Source of the DNA: Symbiotaphrina buchneri
Taxonomy: Eukaryota; Ascomycota; Symbiotaphrinales; Symbiotaphrinaceae
Direction of reading: 5' to 3'
Assembly: GCA_001599915.1 (NCBI GenBank)
Contig: BCIG01000031.1
Coordinates: 62,001-126,000, forward strand
Length of the DNA: 64,000 bases
This document shows positions 12,964 to 23,344 of the stretch, in pieces. The position numbers and the translations under genes were made by a program. Under the pieces are notes generated by a model. The model was not told the origin of the DNA. It did no database searches and saw only the letters and a program-made list of their open reading frames with translations. How positions within the stretch are numbered: the stretch's first letter is position 1; every line of letters begins with the position of its first letter.

Positions 12964-13635
12964 GGCTGTTCTAGGAAAGTGCAAAGTCAGGAAAGATTCT
13001 CATCGACGTGCCTAGAGGAGATATTGCAGACATAAAGCCGAAGAAAAGGGAAGAATAGCTGTATAAGTAGTCAATGGACTCGTTTGCCATTTAGCCGACA
13101 TGGGAATCCAAAATGCGTAAAACGAGGGGAATTCCACGGCGAGACCCGCTCTAGGACCCGCGTTTGACATTCACTCCCACAAATGTGTACAGTTGACCTA
13201 GAGGTATGTCAAAAGCCATCATATTCTGATGGTGGAAGGTGAAAGTACATGATTGAGCAAACACAGGTGTGAAAGGCTATCTAGCGAGGACTACCGTAGT
13301 TAAAGAAAAGAACAGTCGATTGAATGCTTGAATTGCTTCAAGGACAGGGCGCCGAGGAGAACGTCGATTAGCCTGGGGTGGAAACACGTTGAAGCGTAAG
13401 GTTGTTGTGTAAATGGCTGTATCACACTTTTCCGCGCTGCTCTAGGTTCCCAGAGCAGCTAGATTGCACGTAACATTTGTAACATTTCTCTCCTGACTAG
13501 AACCTTCAGCTGCAGCTCCCTGACATAGTTATAAAGATAATATCCATCTGCAGTATCATGGACTCGCTGTAGGCGCCGTGGGAGCAGTTGTAGGAGAATC
13601 AACAAGTGGGAATCACGACACTGCATTAGCAAGAC
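12964..13635. other. intergenic region, no gene seen
   Basis: AT-balanced sequence with no open frame of note. Confidence 0.45.
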
Positions 13636-14148
13636 TCAATGCTGTGTGCCCACCCGTGAAAGTGTCGCTAGGTATGCCAGAGTTACCCTCGTCATTGATT
13701 GGGCGTCGAATTTTGCCAATGTGACGAAGTACGCTTGACTGTCAAGTCGTCTCCGGCCCCGGCCATGTCGAAGGGAGGCTTTATAGTCTGTTTGAACCAT
13801 GTGCATGGGCTCCACGGGTGCGAAGTGAGCTTCTGCCAACCAATCCCTCTTCAAGGTTGGAGCGTCTGCCATTGTACTGTCGGCAGGTAGGAACATGGGA
13901 CCTCGTGCCATGATACTCATTGTTATTGTAGTCGCTCCGGGATTATCGACATTCCCTCCAACTGCCTGGGTCTTGCCGAGGACACCTCCGCTGGCCCCTT
14001 CCACCTGAGCTTGTCTCCGGGCATGAGCCGAGTAAATATTTAGATCCGGCCATGCGTCAAGTGCGGAGAGAAAAGGCCCTTCGAGGAAGTAGGAAAGCTG
14101 GCACTGCTGTGCAACTTTGCTTCCGAGGCGGACTCGTTGTTTCGCCAT
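13636..14148 (-). CDS. hypothetical protein, weakly supported
   Basis: An ATG-initiated 170-residue frame. The composition is protein-like in the middle (LSYFLEGPFLSALDAWPDL, then DWLAEAHFAPVEPMHMVQTD), but I recognise no family. An upstream donor-like GTACGG near 14211 and an acceptor-like CTACAG just before this ATG hint at an extra 5' exon that I cannot complete. It may be a degraded gene. No neighbour gives a clue. Confidence 0.3.
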   Translation of the reverse strand: MAKQRVRLGSKVAQQCQLSYFLEGPFLSALDAWPDLNIYSAHARRQAQVEGASGGVLGKTQAVGGNVDNPGATTITMSIMARGPMFLPADSTMADAPTLKRDWLAEAHFAPVEPMHMVQTDYKASLRHGRGRRRLDSQAYFVTLAKFDAQSMTRVTLAYLATLSRVGTQH

Positions 14149-15660
14149 CGTGCTGGCACTGTAGGAGCCTGGTGATGGCAGACCCAGGAGGCCTTGCAGC
14201 CGTACCTAGCAACAATCCTGCCATCATATTCTCCAGCAGCAAGTCGTTCGAGAAGGGTCAGCACCGACCAAAACCAGCTGTACAAAAGTTCTCGAAGCAA
14301 TGAAGTCGCCTAGTAAGGCGGTCCATACTCGGTGGGTGTAAACAAGTGAATATTTCCAGCCACTATCCTTAAGGTAGTTGTGACTGCCTTCCTCTACCGC
14401 CCGACAACCCCAAAAGAAAAAGGCAAAAAGGAGACAGACTCAAAAAGAGATATCACGATCCTGACATGTAGCAAAAGGAAATGGAAAAAATAAATCCAAA
14501 GGTGAGAGAAGCAAAAGTTCAGATGCCCGCCAATACAGAGCTAGCTGTATTGTTGACATCCTATGAAACCCCCTAGGGACAGGTTTACAGTTTACCAGTT
14601 ATCCAACAACATCGCAAGCGATGAGGTTCGAACCCTGGGATCACATTTAGAGTAAGTGACGCCGCACTTTCTTTTCTGTAGGATAGATGCTGCCCCCCGG
14701 ACGGGGCGCGTCTCCCCGGACGAAGACACATCTACTATTCAACCACAACTCTTAGGTGAAGAAAAAGACCACTATTTAATATTAAATACCAACTTCGCAT
14801 TTTCTTTCCCGGCCACTTACCCTCTGCAACTTCACCTGACAGACGTCGGTCTCTTCCTCTGCTATTATCCACCTCCGCGCGCACACACGCACCTATTTCT
14901 CCAATTTCGTCCTCATCCAAGGCGGCTCGCCCGAGATCTAAGTTTTCTGTTTCGTTATAAGGTTGTCGAAGACCGCGTCACCATATCTCACAAATGATTT
15001 TGACGTAGCGGCTAAAACAGATTGGCAACCAATATAGATTATAGATACGGTCATCTGTATTGAAGTGCCGGTCGATCTCCAACTTCTGGTAGATATGTAG
15101 AGAGCATCATCAGAAGTCCGGAGCCATAATCCATATTGATCTCAATAGTCTATTTACTCGGGATTCCCGAAACGCCTCCGTTTATTCCATGATCACAATA
15201 TGTTCCCCTAATTCTCGTCAGTATTATGTCCGATCTGGCAGTCGGGACTTGCTATCGCGGACTTAACACAATCCCTGAGCTCTTACTTGAGGAGCGTGCC
15301 AGCGAGGCACATTCACTTCCGCCGGGCTCTCAATAGAAGTCCTGCTCGCATGACACCTACCGGAAGGATTTCCACCCTCTAACCTCTTCTTTTGGTCCAC
15401 GATCAGAGCTCTTCCTCAACGAGTCACGGCGGTCTCTTTTCCTGAACGCACGCAACTCACTTACCATCGTCCCTTCTTCTGTGACAACCGCTCCAGTCTC
15501 AAGCTCGTCGTTATCTCTACCCTCAAGATATTGGTCACAATCCACTCTCAAAATCCTCGTAACCCTCTAGTTCCAACATCCTCATCGCCCTCCACTCTCA
15601 ATATCCTCGCCACCTTCTACCCCGGAACCTCATCACGTCGCCCACAGGCAGTTCCCCACT
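14149..15660. other. long intergenic region with a tRNA-like relic
   Basis: No gene seen across 1.5 kb. Near 14620-14632 the box-B-like GGTTCGAACCC occurs next to an antisense TCATAGGAT-like string near 14560, which recalls the SINE-like repeats at 36.2 and 46.7 kb. It is too degraded to delimit. From about 15370 the sequence is C/T-rich with repeated ATCCTC..CCCTC phrases, as expected for a leader ahead of the next gene. Confidence 0.35.
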
Positions 15661-16818
15661 ATGGCGCTGATGAAACTCAGAAACAATAAGACATGGCCAA
15701 AGACCGGAAAGAGAGCCACGAATACACACGAACACTCAAAATACGTTTTGGATGATGTGGATAGGCTTCTGGCGGCGGGGGCTTTACTTGAGGACGAAGA
15801 CGAAATGGCCCATTTTCAAGGGACGATAAAGCCAGCACTCCTTAGCGTGCAGAGTTTCATCACGAGATCCATGAACTACGGCAGCAGCGGGGTCGCGCCG
15901 GATCACAATGACGAGGCTCTGCCCTCCACTCCCCCAACTCAACCAACATGGAACAGCATGAAGCTATCAAATGGAAATGCGTGGCCAAATACCGGGTCGA
16001 GGGCAACTGATATCGGGGCACACGCGAGATTGGTGGCACGGGATATGGCCAGGTTACTCAGTGCCGGCGCCATTATCGCCGATAAAGAGGAAGCTCGGTT
16101 CTTCAGAGAGACATATCGAGACGCGCTGGCCAGCGTCCTAAGCCTGGTAGGAAAGATCTTCAACAACGAGCCTCGTGGAGGCACACTCGAGTTGGCTTTT
16201 CACGCCGCTAGAACTCCGCAAGCCCTCACCTCGGGTGAGTTCGACCCTGGCAAGATCTATCAGAGCATAGAAGAAGACGATACGGAGTACGGCGATCCCG
16301 CAAGCAAAATGCTAATTGAGGGTATTGATGAGCGGTTGGTGGAGGCTTTCCCCACCAATGACCAACTCTACGACCACGTCGATGATCAGATATACCGCCA
16401 GCTCGGTATAAATATCCATAGGTTGACTAGGGGGGAGGGCGGGCTGGTGGCCCTACAAGCCGCAAATGGAGATCAAGCCCAGATCCTCCGGGATCATGAG
16501 GCCGAATGGGTCGGTGCCTTCGGCGCGGATGCCCGCATATTGACGTTCCGAGTGGATGTCGTGGGAGTTCCGTTAGCCTGGATCGCGTCAATCAGCGACG
16601 CGGACCTGGTCCAGCATCTCCGCGACCAGAACCCGACCACCATCCGGAACTCCCGGATCAGCAAAGTGATAAGGCCAGACGTGAACCCCCGTTCTGGTCC
16701 TCTGAATGTACAAGTCGAACTGGGACTTGTCTTCCCGGTATATCAGGACGCGGCCACGCTCGTCCGCAACCGGGTGGTCTGGCATGGGGAGGATTTTCTT
16801 TGTCGTTGGGTGCTCTGA
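15661..16818 (+). CDS. ORF1-like family member with doubled N-terminal module, no zinc knuckles
   Basis: A single 385-residue exon from an ATG preceded by a pyrimidine-rich leader. It holds two copies of the family's N-terminal helical module (about residues 10-70 and 100-160). Each begins WPxTGxRAT and continues with a His/Asp/Leu helix, a GA turn and a second helix ending in LxSV. An acidic linker and the RRM-like central domain follow (about 220-380), including the family hallmark EAEWVGAFGADARILTFRV. The protein stops right where relatives continue into FPQC and the zinc knuckles (…VVWHGEDFLCRWVL), so the nucleic-acid-binding knuckles are absent. It is the outermost copy and points rightward, against its nearest neighbour. 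Known from the family: ORF1 proteins of Tad/I-type LINEs bind RNA. A host role here is inference. Confidence 0.75.
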   Translation: MALMKLRNNKTWPKTGKRATNTHEHSKYVLDDVDRLLAAGALLEDEDEMAHFQGTIKPALLSVQSFITRSMNYGSSGVAPDHNDEALPSTPPTQPTWNSMKLSNGNAWPNTGSRATDIGAHARLVARDMARLLSAGAIIADKEEARFFRETYRDALASVLSLVGKIFNNEPRGGTLELAFHAARTPQALTSGEFDPGKIYQSIEEDDTEYGDPASKMLIEGIDERLVEAFPTNDQLYDHVDDQIYRQLGINIHRLTRGEGGLVALQAANGDQAQILRDHEAEWVGAFGADARILTFRVDVVGVPLAWIASISDADLVQHLRDQNPTTIRNSRISKVIRPDVNPRSGPLNVQVELGLVFPVYQDAATLVRNRVVWHGEDFLCRWVL

Positions 16819-16914
16819 AAAGCCAGTCTGTCAAAGGACGATGGCATGACTCAAGCAAATTATCATAGCTTGAGACGGGAGGATGCATGCAGAAGCCGCC
16901 GATTGAAACCAGGT

Positions 16915-18327
16915 TCAGAAGTTTGCGTTGTTGCTCGTGTTGAGCTGCTCGTGGTTTTCCGGTACCCCGGCAGAGTGGCCCAATACCAACTCATTGTCTA
17001 TGCTGGTCAGATCATCGCTGGTTCCCGGGGTGGCTCGACATAAAGGACTGGCGGAAAGCGATTTGTTTTGTATGTTGACGGAAGGTCCGTCGACTACACT
17101 TGTTGCATTAGAAAACAATGTCCACGGTGGTGCCCTCTGCCCATTCGTCTTCTGCTGTATTCGAGTCCTCCACCTGCATGCATGATAGAACGCGGGGTGG
17201 TTGCCTTTGCAGTTGACGCAAGTTCTACGGGCCGAAGTATCCTCCCCCAGCAGGCAGTCCTGGTAACTATGATGTTCCGCACAGAAAGGGCAGACGGCAT
17301 CGTTTCGGCAATCTGGGGTAAGATGACCAAACTTCCAGCAAGTCAAGCATTGCGCAATTGCAGGTCCACGTGCCGGGTCATACATCGTGCCCTTGCGATG
17401 AATTCCATGCCAAAACAATCCTTCTGAGATAATCTTGTTGGCGGAAGCAAGGTGGTAAAACTCCAGCAAGAGCGGTAGTCCCCTCCGTGACGGAGACTTC
17501 GATAGCCAGATGGCACTTTTGAGAGAGCTCTCCACTAAAGCTGATCTGTTCTCTTCGCACAGCGTCTGACGCACCGACTCCTCGTGTAGACTGGCTTCCC
17601 TTGCTCCGATTACGGCTAAAACGACGCCATAAGTCAAAATTTGAGCAGCAGGGCCGAGAATGTGAGTCTAACTAGCTTCATGCAGCCGGAGAAGCTCGGC
17701 ATGTTCCGCACAGGACGCATGAAGAGACACATCCCCGTCTGAAAGCAAAGCGACATTACCGACACGGACGTTCCTCAAGGGGCCAATGCTCGATTTTGCA
17801 AGCCCTTTTCCATTGATCCTGTCTTCTATAGACTCGGCCTGATTCTTGCACTTTCCGCTTACGATTCTTGGATCCGTCATCATCACAGTAATTTGGTATT
17901 GTTCACCCTCTGGCCAAGGACGGTCGACGATCATCACATCCGTCATTGGCACGGGTTGCTCCAAACGACTTCGTATATCCGAGGTGTTGTCGACGCCGGC
18001 CGCAGTCAAAGTTTCTTGTGGCAGCAGCTCTATGTGGTCTTGAGCAGGGACCGACAGTTCAACGCCTTCCGCGTGTTGTCGATAGTCTGAAACTCTAGTG
18101 ATGAGCGGCGGCGGTGACAGTGTGACTTCGGTGTTCATATGCTGCTTCAGTATTTTCTCTACAAAATTGGTCATGCTCTCCAAGAGTGGTCTGTAGGTCG
18201 AACTCGGCATTGGTTCGTCCGTCATGGTACGACCCAGCAATTGGTTGCCCTCTGCGCCCAGTTGATAGGCATGCTCCATAGTGTCGCTGGGCTCTACGCC
18301 GACTCGCGGCCATGGTATGTCGGTCAT
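16915..18327 (-). pseudogene. ORF1-like family member interrupted by one in-frame stop
   Basis: One continuous minus-strand frame from the ATG at 18327 (the longer upstream frame begins with GTG) to 16915, broken once by a TAG at 17668-17670. The stop falls exactly where relatives have the conserved Trp of the RRM-like domain (EAEWVGAFG and ESSWVSILG in other copies), so a TGG to TAG change is the simplest explanation. Before it lie the N-terminal module (PWPRVGVEPSDTMEHAYQL, then EPMPSSTYRPLLESM) and a linker. After it come the rest of the RRM-like domain and three intact zinc knuckles (CLTCWKFGHLTPDC, CPFCAEHHSYQDC, CVNCKGNHPAFYHAC). Both halves keep full coding character, so the break is recent, or the stop is read through. 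No intron can remove it without deleting conserved residues. Confidence 0.7.
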
Positions 18328-19487
18328 AATGAAGTTTGGCTGAGCTCTCACCTCTAGATCAGGAGTAGAACAAGTGGCGACGATGCGCGGAGCGCTAGCG
18401 ATGTTGTTGACAGTTCATCGGTCGTTCGGGTTGCGTTAGGGGAGTTGCGCTGGACGCCATCTCATTTCGGCAACGGCGAGCTTGGCAACGCGAAAGCGAC
18501 GCGCCATGCGCGACGCGAACTGGACTTGGTTACACCGCTTTGCTGGACTCAGCTGGAGTGCTCCTAAGACTTTAAACTTCGTGCAACATCAATGTAGGCT
18601 TAGGAAATATCTGCTACATTTCCAAGATGCGACATTTTCTCCTTTGGGCAGCCGCAACGTATGGCTGTGGGTCGTAATGGATACGGAATCCCAGGGTCCC
18701 CAGATTCAAGGAAGCACTTTTCTGGAATGAATTGGATATCGCTGTTGTATTGTAGAACATAAGCCGCACAGAATACGAGCTGATATGAAGTCACAGCTCC
18801 TACCATATTGGATCAGAGGATTTCATATCGTCCTTGAGCTGTCTGACTCAGTACATAGAAGGTCAGCATCTCTGATGGCAATGTGCAGAGGGCAATACCT
18901 GGGTCATCCTGGCCAGTACACACGACAAAAGCTGATTTGACTGCTGTATTCGGGTGCTCGCCGCGGATTATCTTTCTTTCCATATGGCCTGCTGCTATGC
19001 TATCGCTACCTTCCCATTAGTTGCTGACTGAGATACGACCACGCTTTGTACTTCAACGTCCAGAGAACGAATCTTTCGTCGCATTATGGCTGTAGGCATG
19101 GCCCTTGGAGGATGCAAGCACCGAACATCACTGCAAATTGCCTCGGTATCTTCTCCTTGATGGAAAATTGGACGCAAGGAGGTCGGTCTCGTGTGAAGCT
19201 GGGTCCGGATGATCAGTTGTTTTTGTGGTCTGTCCACAAGGCGCTCGGCACGAGCTGCAAACACGGCTTTGAGATGCCGTCGAAAGGCTGTTTGTCTTCT
19301 TGGTCTCGGGGGTATAGGCCGGCAAAAAGCAGCTTCATGGTATTCGCTCAGGATCTGACGGCATGCTGTTCCAAATTGTAGTACTTCTGATATCAATGGC
19401 CTTAGACGTCGGCTCTTGCCGACGACAGCGAGGTTCAAAAATGAGATAGAAAATAAAATATCAATAAAATAAAATTGCAAAAAGCTC

Positions 19488-19530
19488 AGGACCTTGACCT
19501 TCAGTGTAGTACTGAAGGTCAAAGGTCCCT
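19488..19530. repeat. long near-perfect hairpin
   Basis: The left arm, 19488-19505 (AGGACCTTGACCTTCAGT), pairs with the right arm, 19511-19530, around the 5-nt loop GTAGT. All 18 left-arm bases pair, and the right arm has two one-base bulges. An A/T-rich tract (19440-19480) lies directly to its left and tRNA-like sequence to its right. It could be part of a short interspersed element or a small structured RNA. Confidence 0.6.
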
Positions 19531-19555
19531 ACGAAAAACCCGGAGGCTTTTGCAG

Positions 19556-19745
19556 TCAGGAGTTATCCGCCGTGGAGCCTAAGACTCGAACCGCCGACTT
19601 ACCCTTTCGGAGAATTCAAAGCCCAAGACTATGAGTTTCAAGGTGGATTCATGGCTAGCGCTGATAGCAGGTCAGTCTTAGCAACTGCGGCCTTAGATAG
19701 TCCTGCGTCACTAACCACTGCACCACACTCTCCTATTCGTTAGGA
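19556..19745 (-). repeat. tRNA-like composite relic (boxes A and B far apart)
   Basis: On the minus strand this begins GGAGAGTGTGGTGCAGTGG, which contains a box-A-like GGTGCAGTGGTTAG. It ends near 19575 with the box-B-like GCGGTTCGAGTCT followed by AGGCTCCA. The two boxes are about 130 nt apart, too far for a normal tRNA, and the acceptor ends do not pair well. A tRNA-derived SINE relic, or two tRNA fragments side by side, are the likely readings. Confidence 0.35.
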
Positions 19746-20276
19746 AAAAGCGTCTTATTGTCAATTATAAGGGTATGTTTGCTCTTTATCCACCTGACTA
19801 AAACACAGGTTCGATTTACGCCGCGGCCTGTTTATTTCTCCTTTCATGGCATGTTTATTGTCACTATTCTAAGAGTCGACTTTTTAATCAATTGAATTTC
19901 ACAAAAAATGCGAGGATTGTAGATATCTGCCACCAGGTCCAACTGCCGGAAAGGTATAGGCGGAATGATCACATTGCCCAGATCTTCAGGCCCATTGCAA
20001 GTCGTCAGTACGAAATTATTCAAATTGCTATCTTACAAGGTCAACCAGCATTCTGTCTTGCTAAAGCTACACTACTTAAGATGAAGGGACCACCCGCGCT
20101 ATGATTATATGGTTGCCGGTGATGTAGCAGCGTTTCATCTCGAGTGCTTCTCCTTCCAAGGGCGGCCTTCGTCCGTCATGACCCCACCTCTCGTACTCTT
20201 GAAATTGTATCTTTGAGATCCTTTTTAATCACGACTGTCGCGGGATATGATTCTGTGATTGTCTACCCACCACCAG

Positions 20277-21893
20277 TCAATCAATCTTCGTCCGCTTGGC
20301 TGGAAGTTCCCCGTCATCCACCGGCTGCGGTGACCTGCAACCGGGTCGTTTGCGGTAAGATTTGGCCACCCAGTCTTTCTCCCAAGCAAAATTGCTACGC
20401 TCAAGAATAAGTCTGCTGGACGGGCCCTTCCATGGTCTACGCTGAAGAGGATAGAGTCGAGTATCACAGCGCTGCCAGAAGTTGCGAAAAGTTGCCAACT
20501 CCGGACAGGTTTCGTCGACGGCAGTGTGCTCTCCGCCACAATTGACGCACCACCTCTTGATAGCCGGATCAAGGTGTGCCCTGCATGCTCGTCTATGATG
20601 TTCACCTCCGCAGTATGAACAGGCTTCATTTCGAATGCATTCGGACGTGGTGTGTGCGACGAGCCTGCAGCATCTCTTGCATTGCGGAAACTCCTCTCCG
20701 GGGGGCGGTCTTCTACAGGCATACTGAGATCCTTGCCAGAAAACGCCGTTACGTATGGCCTCATTTGCACCGCTGGCAGTATAAAAATCGATACACACAT
20801 CTGCGTTCAGACCAGATTTCCTTTGGTTACCTGCCCGTCTACCTTCGTCGAAGTGCCACCGGACTGTTTTAACGTCTGACTTGATGATAAGGTCGCGATT
20901 TTGTATGCAAATGGCGTCCATGAAATCCTGTCGGCCCAAGTTGCGGAGTGCTCGGGATGGTATATTCCTTATGCTAACCGGAAATGTAAGCATCCTCGCA
21001 TTGGGGCCAAAGCCTGCTATCCACAGGCTTTCGTTTTGTCTCAGATAATCAACATCTTCTCCGCACTGGGCATAAGAGACAATGTCGCGATTGCAAAGCA
21101 AGGTCACCGCACCAAGGGGTGGGTGGTGCATGTCCGGTAAGGACCCGCCCACCGTGACTGCAACGCCGTAGGGGATCCCATCTGGATCATTCCAGGACTC
21201 GCCGTTACCTACCACGTAGTCCGAAAACCACCGGTTCTCAATGCCGGTAATCGTGATTTTCAAGTGCTCGTATTCCGGTCCCTCCGGCCACTTTCTTAAG
21301 ATACTGCCGTTTTCGGTCCCTATCGACTCCTCGCCTTTGATGTTGGCTAGTCCAATTTGCTCTTCTGGAGGCTCCGCCTTGATTAGAGCTGCTGGACTGC
21401 TCCTCAACTGTGGATCTGCAGCGTTGGTATTCAAGACCTGATCTTGCTCGGTATTGCTACGCACACCGTTTTCAGGAGACGCCAACCGTCCTCCAGTATG
21501 TTCAACGACCACTGATGCTGGCATAGTCTGGTCCTCGACCCTATTTGCACGATTGTCGTCTCCTTGTTCAAGCTCTGTAAGAGTCTCGGAATTATCTTTG
21601 CCATCCTTTCCTTTCCCATTATGAACGTCTTCACCATCGCCGTCACTCTTGATATTGCTGACGTCCTTGGAGGGGGTCGGCAGAACCTTTCGAATAATCT
21701 GGGCCACGCTCCTTAGCAAAGGCCTAAACTTGGCTTCAAAGAACTCCCTCTCCTTCGTATCGGCTATCATGAGCCCGGCGTCAAGCATCTTGATGACATC
21801 CCCCCTGAGGAGAGTTGCATGCTCCTCGAGACTTTCGGAAGTCCGTCCCACTTCTGGCCATTCGCGGTCGTCTCTTAGCGCAAAGCAGGCCAT
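20277..21893 (-). CDS. ORF1-like zinc-knuckle family protein, full-length
   Basis: A single 538-residue exon starting at the ATG at 21893. The N-terminal module (about 10-70) reads EWPEVGRTSESLEEHATLL followed by a DAGLMIAD turn. A long charged linker (about 75-200) is rich in D, E, K and N. The RRM-like domain (about 200-390) contains the hallmark NESLWIAGFGPNARMLTFPV. It leads into ACRRPPPGEEFPQC and three zinc knuckles (CKRCCRLVAHTTSEC, CSYCGGEHHRRAC, CVNCGGEHTAVDETC; about 400-460). A basic tail ends in a nuclear-signal-like LPAKRTKID. The knuckle spacing (CX2CX4-5HX4C, CX2CX3HX4C, CX2CX3HX6C) matches ORF1 of Tad/I-type LINEs. No RT follows. This is one of the best-preserved copies of the array; RNA or DNA binding is expected. 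Confidence 0.8.
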   Translation of the reverse strand: MACFALRDDREWPEVGRTSESLEEHATLLRGDVIKMLDAGLMIADTKEREFFEAKFRPLLRSVAQIIRKVLPTPSKDVSNIKSDGDGEDVHNGKGKDGKDNSETLTELEQGDDNRANRVEDQTMPASVVVEHTGGRLASPENGVRSNTEQDQVLNTNAADPQLRSSPAALIKAEPPEEQIGLANIKGEESIGTENGSILRKWPEGPEYEHLKITITGIENRWFSDYVVGNGESWNDPDGIPYGVAVTVGGSLPDMHHPPLGAVTLLCNRDIVSYAQCGEDVDYLRQNESLWIAGFGPNARMLTFPVSIRNIPSRALRNLGRQDFMDAICIQNRDLIIKSDVKTVRWHFDEGRRAGNQRKSGLNADVCIDFYTASGANEAIRNGVFWQGSQYACRRPPPGEEFPQCKRCCRLVAHTTSECIRNEACSYCGGEHHRRACRAHLDPAIKRWCVNCGGEHTAVDETCPELATFRNFWQRCDTRLYPLQRRPWKGPSSRLILERSNFAWEKDWVAKSYRKRPGCRSPQPVDDGELPAKRTKID

Positions 21894-22393
21894 GTTGCAA
21901 AGCCGTTATGACTAATGACTGGGAGATATGCTACAGATCTGATGGCGATAGAAATCAACAAAGCTTGAAAGATCTGTGATAAGACAGAGATGATGAAAGT
22001 GAGATGTTGCCGTTGGAGATTTGTCTGTAGATAAACTCACGCCTATCGTAGGGCGTCATCTCGTGGATGAGGTAGATTAACCCCAAACAGTGAATAGATC
22101 TGGCGGAAGTCCGAGGACAACTGTTACATGGCCAGACAGGGTTAGGCATTGTGCCTGATCACAGGTACGATCTCAGATACTTCAATAAATGTTCACCATT
22201 ACGGGGTAGCGAAATCATTGGTGGGAGTCTTCCATCACCCATATGGATGTGGGTCAATCAAGATCGATTTTGGCCCATTTGGCTTAACTCGATGAGGCCA
22301 GATCAATCTATTATACATGGTTGGACTACCGCAAACCAGCCAGCAACGTGTCCTCTGGGTTCCAACCCGGCAAGAGCTCTCTTCACCCTTCCC
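21894..22393. other. intergenic region between two family members
   Basis: About 500 nt between the start of one minus-strand copy and the end of the next. No gene or repeat recognised. Confidence 0.45.
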
Positions 22394-23344
22394 CTAAGCA
22401 TCCAGGAAAAGCTGTTGCTCCATGAGCGTGGAGGGGCCATCAAGTATCCTCATAACCGTCCGATACAGTGGTGCAACCCATCCGTTTGCGGCCTTCTGGC
22501 GTTCTGAACATTTCTCACTACTCGAGGAATGGCTGCCGCCGCAATTCACACACCTCGGTTGATTGCTGCAGATATCAGGGCGATGATGGGTTCCGCATTG
22601 GTCACAGAGCTGCTTGGAAAGGCATTCCTCCGCAAGATGGCCCAGTTTGAAGCATGTTGTGCATTGCGGGAAGGGCTCTCCTGGAGGAGGCCTACGGCAA
22701 GCCTTCCTCTTGGTCTGCCAGAGTATCCCCCGATTTATAGCCTCATTTGCCTGTGCCGGGTGGTAGAACTCGATGTTAACAAGGGCTTTCATATTGCCCA
22801 GGTCGGGACTGGATCGGGGAATTGTGACTGTCGTCCAAGTTGCTGACTTGACCATGACACGGCCGAAGAACTCCGGGTCGTTTGCTATGAACTCCCCCAG
22901 TAGGTCCTCCGGCGTCATCTCCTGGACGTCCTTGCGCAGTATACCGCTGACTTGGACGCGGTAGGTCCGGATGCTAGCCTGTCTCCCGAGGATCGACACC
23001 CAACTACTCTCCAACTGTCTGAACATCTCTGCCTCGTCGTCGTATGCTGCGTAGAGGACAACGTCTTTGTTCCGAAGGAGAGTCACTGATCCAACTTCTT
23101 TACCCTTTAGCTCCGGCTGGGCGATGACTTTGAGGCGCTTGTTCAGTAACGCCTCGATCTCTTCCGCGGAGTTCCCGCATGTCACGGACAACACTGTCGT
23201 GTTGCATCCAAGGACGGTTATGCGGAGATTGTCGTCCGTGGGCCATTCTGTCCAGAAAGGGGTGCGGATACCCCTCTTTTTCTTTGGGACCGGCAATGGC
23301 TGAGAGGTGGTGCCTTGAGGGACGGAGAGACCTGAGGTGCTCAT
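22394..23344 (-). CDS. ORF1-like zinc-knuckle protein lacking the N-terminal module
   Basis: A single 316-residue exon from the ATG at 23344. It begins with a basic stretch (PVPKKKRGIRTPF) and goes straight into the RRM-like domain (EWPTDDNLRITVLGC to about residue 205, with ESSWVSILGRQASIRTYRV). The FPQC motif and three intact zinc knuckles follow (CTTCFKLGHLAEEC, CDQCGTHHRPDIC, CVNCGGSHSSSSEKC). The C-terminal tail contains LDGPSTLMEQQ, which resembles LDGPSKVMV in the copy at 37832-38995. With that copy and the one at 33843-35347 it forms a recognisable subfamily (AEEIEALLN, KGKEVGSVTLLRNKDVV). I found no N-terminal module in the kilobase upstream, so it is either missing or never present. 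Confidence 0.8.
   Translation of the reverse strand: MSTSGLSVPQGTTSQPLPVPKKKRGIRTPFWTEWPTDDNLRITVLGCNTTVLSVTCGNSAEEIEALLNKRLKVIAQPELKGKEVGSVTLLRNKDVVLYAAYDDEAEMFRQLESSWVSILGRQASIRTYRVQVSGILRKDVQEMTPEDLLGEFIANDPEFFGRVMVKSATWTTVTIPRSSPDLGNMKALVNIEFYHPAQANEAINRGILWQTKRKACRRPPPGEPFPQCTTCFKLGHLAEECLSKQLCDQCGTHHRPDICSNQPRCVNCGGSHSSSSEKCSERQKAANGWVAPLYRTVMRILDGPSTLMEQQLFLDA

Larger units (their letters stand above)
18328..20276. other. intergenic region with hairpin and tRNA-like relics
   Basis: Two kilobases without a gene, separating two minus-strand family members. It holds a strong hairpin (19488-19530) and tRNA-like sequence (19556-19745), listed separately. The rest shows no repeats or coding frames I can support. 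Confidence 0.45.

Noticed and set aside
14560-14650. A tRNA gene around GGTTCGAACCC
   Set aside because: Neither strand gives a foldable tRNA; at best it is a degraded SINE-like relic.
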